Origin: Thalassolituus sp034111725
Lineage (GTDB): Bacteria; Pseudomonadota; Gammaproteobacteria; Pseudomonadales; Oceanobacteraceae
Assembly (NCBI RefSeq): GCF_034111725.1
Contig: NZ_JAWUWR010000048.1
Span: 1 to 15,428 of the forward strand
DNA: 15,428 nucleotides
Reading direction: 5' to 3'
The notes beneath the pieces are model-generated. The model was not told the DNA's origin and ran no database searches. It saw only the letters and a program-made list of their open reading frames with translations. Position 1 is the first letter of the stretch, and the number at the start of each line of letters is the position of its first letter. Made by a program: the position numbers and the translations under genes. Positions 13,515 through 15,428 of the stretch are shown here, in pieces.

Positions 13515-14147
13515 TTATTCACCGAACTGCCACCACTTTTTCTCTTTCTTTTCTTCTTTCTCTGCTTTATTTGCAGGTGCAGCTTCATTTTTAGCGCGAT
13601 CTTCTACTTCAGTATGCTTCTTTTCCATAGTTTCCATTTCTTCGCGTTTCGCCTTACGCTCTTCAAGTTCAGCGCGCTTATCTTCCATTCCGGCTTTACC
13701 CTCGACCTTACCTTTACGTTCCTCAAGTTCAGCCTTTTTCGCGTCCATTTCTTCGCGCTTAGCCTTACGATCTTCAAGCTCTGCACGTTTTGAATCCATT
13801 TCTTCACGCTTAGCTTTACGCTCTTCAAGTTCAGCACGTTTTGCATCACGTTCAGCTTTTGTCTTTTCTATCTCGGCTTTTTTGCCAGCCTTACCATCCA
13901 TCTCAGCTTTCTTTTTCTCCATGGATTCGCGTTCTGCTTTACGAGCTTCTAGCTCAGCGCGCTTACTATCCATTTCTGATTTCTTAGCATCCATCTCGGC
14001 CTTTTTGCCTTTCATTTCAGGATGCATTTCATCACGCTTTTGCTTAATCGCTTCGACTTGCTCTGGCGTTAATTGTTTAGAATCGTCGGCGTATACAGGC
14101 AAAGCTAATGTTGTGCCCATAAAAAGAGCTAATACGGTGTGTTTCAT
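13515..14147 (-). CDS. Exported charged-repeat protein, predicted single alpha helix
   Basis: A 210-residue protein. The start at 14147 is preferred over the ATG three codons upstream (14156) because AGGA (complement of 14157-14160) sits nine bases before the former and touches the latter. Residues 1-20 are a Sec signal peptide cut after VYA. Residues about 30-203 consist almost only of E, K, R, A, D and M in i/i+4 alternation, the pattern of ER/K single alpha helices. A 17-residue unit with core KRAELEERKAKREEMD recurs at 61-77, 102-118, 119-135, in diverged form from 136, and at 156-172. Glycine breaks occur near 85-88 and 147-153. The tail ends KKWWQFGE, a conspicuous aromatic cap. If straight, about 170 helical residues would span roughly 25 nm, an upper bound given the glycine breaks. 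The role is unknown; an envelope spacer or scaffold is inferred. Low-complexity hits to coiled-coil proteins should be expected and discounted. Confidence 0.87.
   Translation of the reverse strand: MKHTVLALFMGTTLALPVYADDSKQLTPEQVEAIKQKRDEMHPEMKGKKAEMDAKKSEMDSKRAELEARKAERESMEKKKAEMDGKAGKKAEIEKTKAERDAKRAELEERKAKREEMDSKRAELEDRKAKREEMDAKKAELEERKGKVEGKAGMEDKRAELEERKAKREEMETMEKKHTEVEDRAKNEAAPANKAEKEEKKEKKWWQFGE
13743..13844 (-). repeat. Tandem 51-bp coding repeat
   Basis: Two adjacent 51-base units encode residues 102-118 and 119-135 of the charged-repeat protein, differing at a few codons (AKRAELEERK versus SKRAELEDRK). A third, diverging unit follows to about 13698, and related units lie at 13634-13684 and 13919-13969. 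The unit length in whole codons allows in-frame expansion or contraction. Confidence 0.75.
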
Positions 14148-14278
14148 AATTATCATTCCTATTTAAGATGAGAATAACCGCCGAGGCTAAATAGGGTTCC
14201 GGCAGCACTGGTGAACATTACCACAAAGACTATTTCAACCGTACTAATGCAGAAGAAAAGCCTCAAAACAATCGACAT

Positions 14279-14306
14279 AAAAAAACAGACGCCGAAGCGC
14301 CTGTTT
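14279..14306 (-). terminator. Intrinsic terminator of the GLUG-repeat gene (minus strand)
   Basis: Read on the minus strand, AAACAG and CTGTTT frame an inner GCG/CGC stem with one mismatch and a C-UUCG-G tetraloop, followed by seven T (14285 down to 14279). It lies 43 bases beyond the stop of the gene ending at 14349 and about 130 bases upstream of the charged-repeat gene, separating the two units. Confidence 0.88.
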
Positions 14307-14348
14307 AATTTTTCATCTACCAAGTTTGCACTTAGTTAGATAAACACC

Positions 14349-15428
14349 TTACCGCAGTACTGGATAATCGGTAGAAGTACCGAAATCCCAAACGGTAGCA
14401 TCCCAATCGGCGAAGATTGTTGGATCACAACTTACATCACCTGGGGCTGTTGGGCATTGGAGTTCGAAGGTTAACTTGCCGTCACCGCCCATAGGAATAT
14501 TATTGACTGATGCTGGCAAACCACTGGCTAAATCAGCATCCCAATAAGTATCTGTTACGTTAAATGCACTTTCAACCAATTCAGCAGACGCCCAATTAGA
14601 GCCTAGTATGCCTGCCGCCCACTGACTAGTACCCGAGTTAATCGTTGCTGTAACAATAACATTATCAATTTCAACAGACGTTAAATCGTAATCGATATAA
14701 GAAACCGCTGCACCTACAATTCCTCCGGTACAACAATCATCTGCACTAATATTTCCACTAATAGAAATATCTTGAATAACCGAACTACCCGAAATGGCAC
14801 CTGTCACTCCACCTACATAACGATCTATAGATTGAATATTCCCAGTGAAGCTAGAGCGAGTTAATTGCGAACTTCTCATATCCCCAAAAAATCCACCCGT
14901 GAAATAAGATGTAGTTGTAAATGGACTGCCTACTTCCTGCTTAGCCTTAACATCTGCTTGCACTTGGCATTGGCTAACAGTTGAATCAGCTACAAGTGAA
15001 GCTACACCACCATTACTAAAACCATAAGAAGAAACCTCGCCACTGATAGTACAATTAGTAAGACTGCTAAAACGAATTATTGATGCAACTCCTCCAGCAT
15101 TGTCGTCTGTCGAAATAGTGCCATTGAAACTTAGATTCTCTAACACTAATAAACTACCGAGAGACACACCCATTGCAGAACTAAAAATCCCCCCCGTATT
15201 CGAATAGGTATTCAACGTACCAGTGACCGCTATATCCGTTGCAGATATAGCATCCTTGAAAGAACCAATGACGCCACCAACAGAGCTATACCCTTCCACT
15301 GTAATATTATTTACTGAAATATTATTTAGTATTGAGCCTTTGGCATAACCAGCCAGACTACCGACATAGTTACGAGACTGAACTCCATTGGCTAGAATTT
15401 TTGGATTATCCAATTCAATATTTCTAAA
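14349..15428 (-). CDS. GLUG-repeat surface/secreted protein, C-terminal part, N-terminus beyond window
   Basis: The frame is open through the last base of the window (reading FRNIEL before the first possible start, a TTG at 15413), so the true start lies outside and at least 360 residues are seen. It contains about nine short repeats centred on a GG-hydrophobic-x-G turn: VGSLAG, VGGVIG, TGGIFS, AGGVAS, NGGVAS, TGGFFG, VGGVTG, TGGIVG, AGILG. They alternate with strands such as NISVNNITVEG and ISGNISADD. This is the GLUG motif pattern of right-handed beta-helix adhesins and surface proteins. The C-terminus DWDATVWDFGTSTDYPVLR is the closing segment typical of such proteins. Cysteines are sparse (a CC pair at about residue 225, and CP/SC near the end). 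It is likely exported, but no signal peptide can be seen. Ligand and partner are unknown; adhesion is an inference from the family. Confidence 0.9.
   Translation of the reverse strand, partial: FRNIELDNPKILANGVQSRNYVGSLAGYAKGSILNNISVNNITVEGYSSVGGVIGSFKDAISATDIAVTGTLNTYSNTGGIFSSAMGVSLGSLLVLENLSFNGTISTDDNAGGVASIIRFSSLTNCTISGEVSSYGFSNGGVASLVADSTVSQCQVQADVKAKQEVGSPFTTTSYFTGGFFGDMRSSQLTRSSFTGNIQSIDRYVGGVTGAISGSSVIQDISISGNISADDCCTGGIVGAAVSYIDYDLTSVEIDNVIVTATINSGTSQWAAGILGSNWASAELVESAFNVTDTYWDADLASGLPASVNNIPMGGDGKLTFELQCPTAPGDVSCDPTIFADWDATVWDFGTSTDYPVLR

Noticed and set aside
13503..13793. Phe/Leu-rich + strand frame resembling a membrane protein
   Set aside because: It is the complement of the Glu/Lys-rich repeat gene; E and K codons read as F and L on the other strand.

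Overview
The window looks like chromosomal DNA of a marine-type gammaproteobacterium, probably of the Oceanospirillales-like heterotrophs. The grounds are gene content (an AcnB of a long, Bacteroidetes-like subtype next to AcnA, an LplT-PlsC fusion, a GLUG-repeat surface protein, exported polyester-hydrolase-like enzymes) and moderate GC in the core genes. The taxon is an inference. No rRNA, tRNA, CRISPR array, integrase or transposase gene was seen.

Layout. (1) 1-1830: the 3' two thirds of acnB, closed by a strong intrinsic terminator. (2) 1831-5135: an AT-rich insert holding two unfamiliar genes on the + strand. One encodes a helical protein of unknown function; the other is a TIGR04141/DUF6119-type protein. 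Between them, overlapping the first stop codon, is a compact attC-like recombination site, and a second, incomplete one lies right after the second stop. This reads as a two-cassette integron-type insertion with no integrase in view. It is followed by a periodic array of alternating inverted repeats and by the likely control region of acnA. (3) 5136-7963: complete acnA and its terminator. (4) 8049-13494: two distant paralogous exported alpha/beta hydrolases of the PETase/dienelactone-hydrolase type, one with an ordinary signal peptide and one a lipoprotein. They flank a minus-strand short-chain dehydrogenase, a small unknown gene and an LplT-PlsC transporter/acyltransferase fusion. (5) 13515-15428, minus strand: an exported Lys/Glu/Arg-rich protein that looks like a single alpha helix, and the C-terminal part of a GLUG-repeat surface protein that runs off the window.

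How it fits together. The two aconitases serve the TCA cycle and possibly the methylcitrate cycle. Having them side by side, split only by a cassette-like insert, suggests the insert landed between two housekeeping transcription units that each keep their own signals. The right half is envelope-centred: secreted hydrolases, phospholipid turnover, periplasmic and surface proteins, mostly single-gene units with their own hairpins. The most promising unknown is the cassette pair at 2092-4732: sporadic family, low GC, mobile-type junctions. A phage-defence or other conflict role is plausible but unproven.
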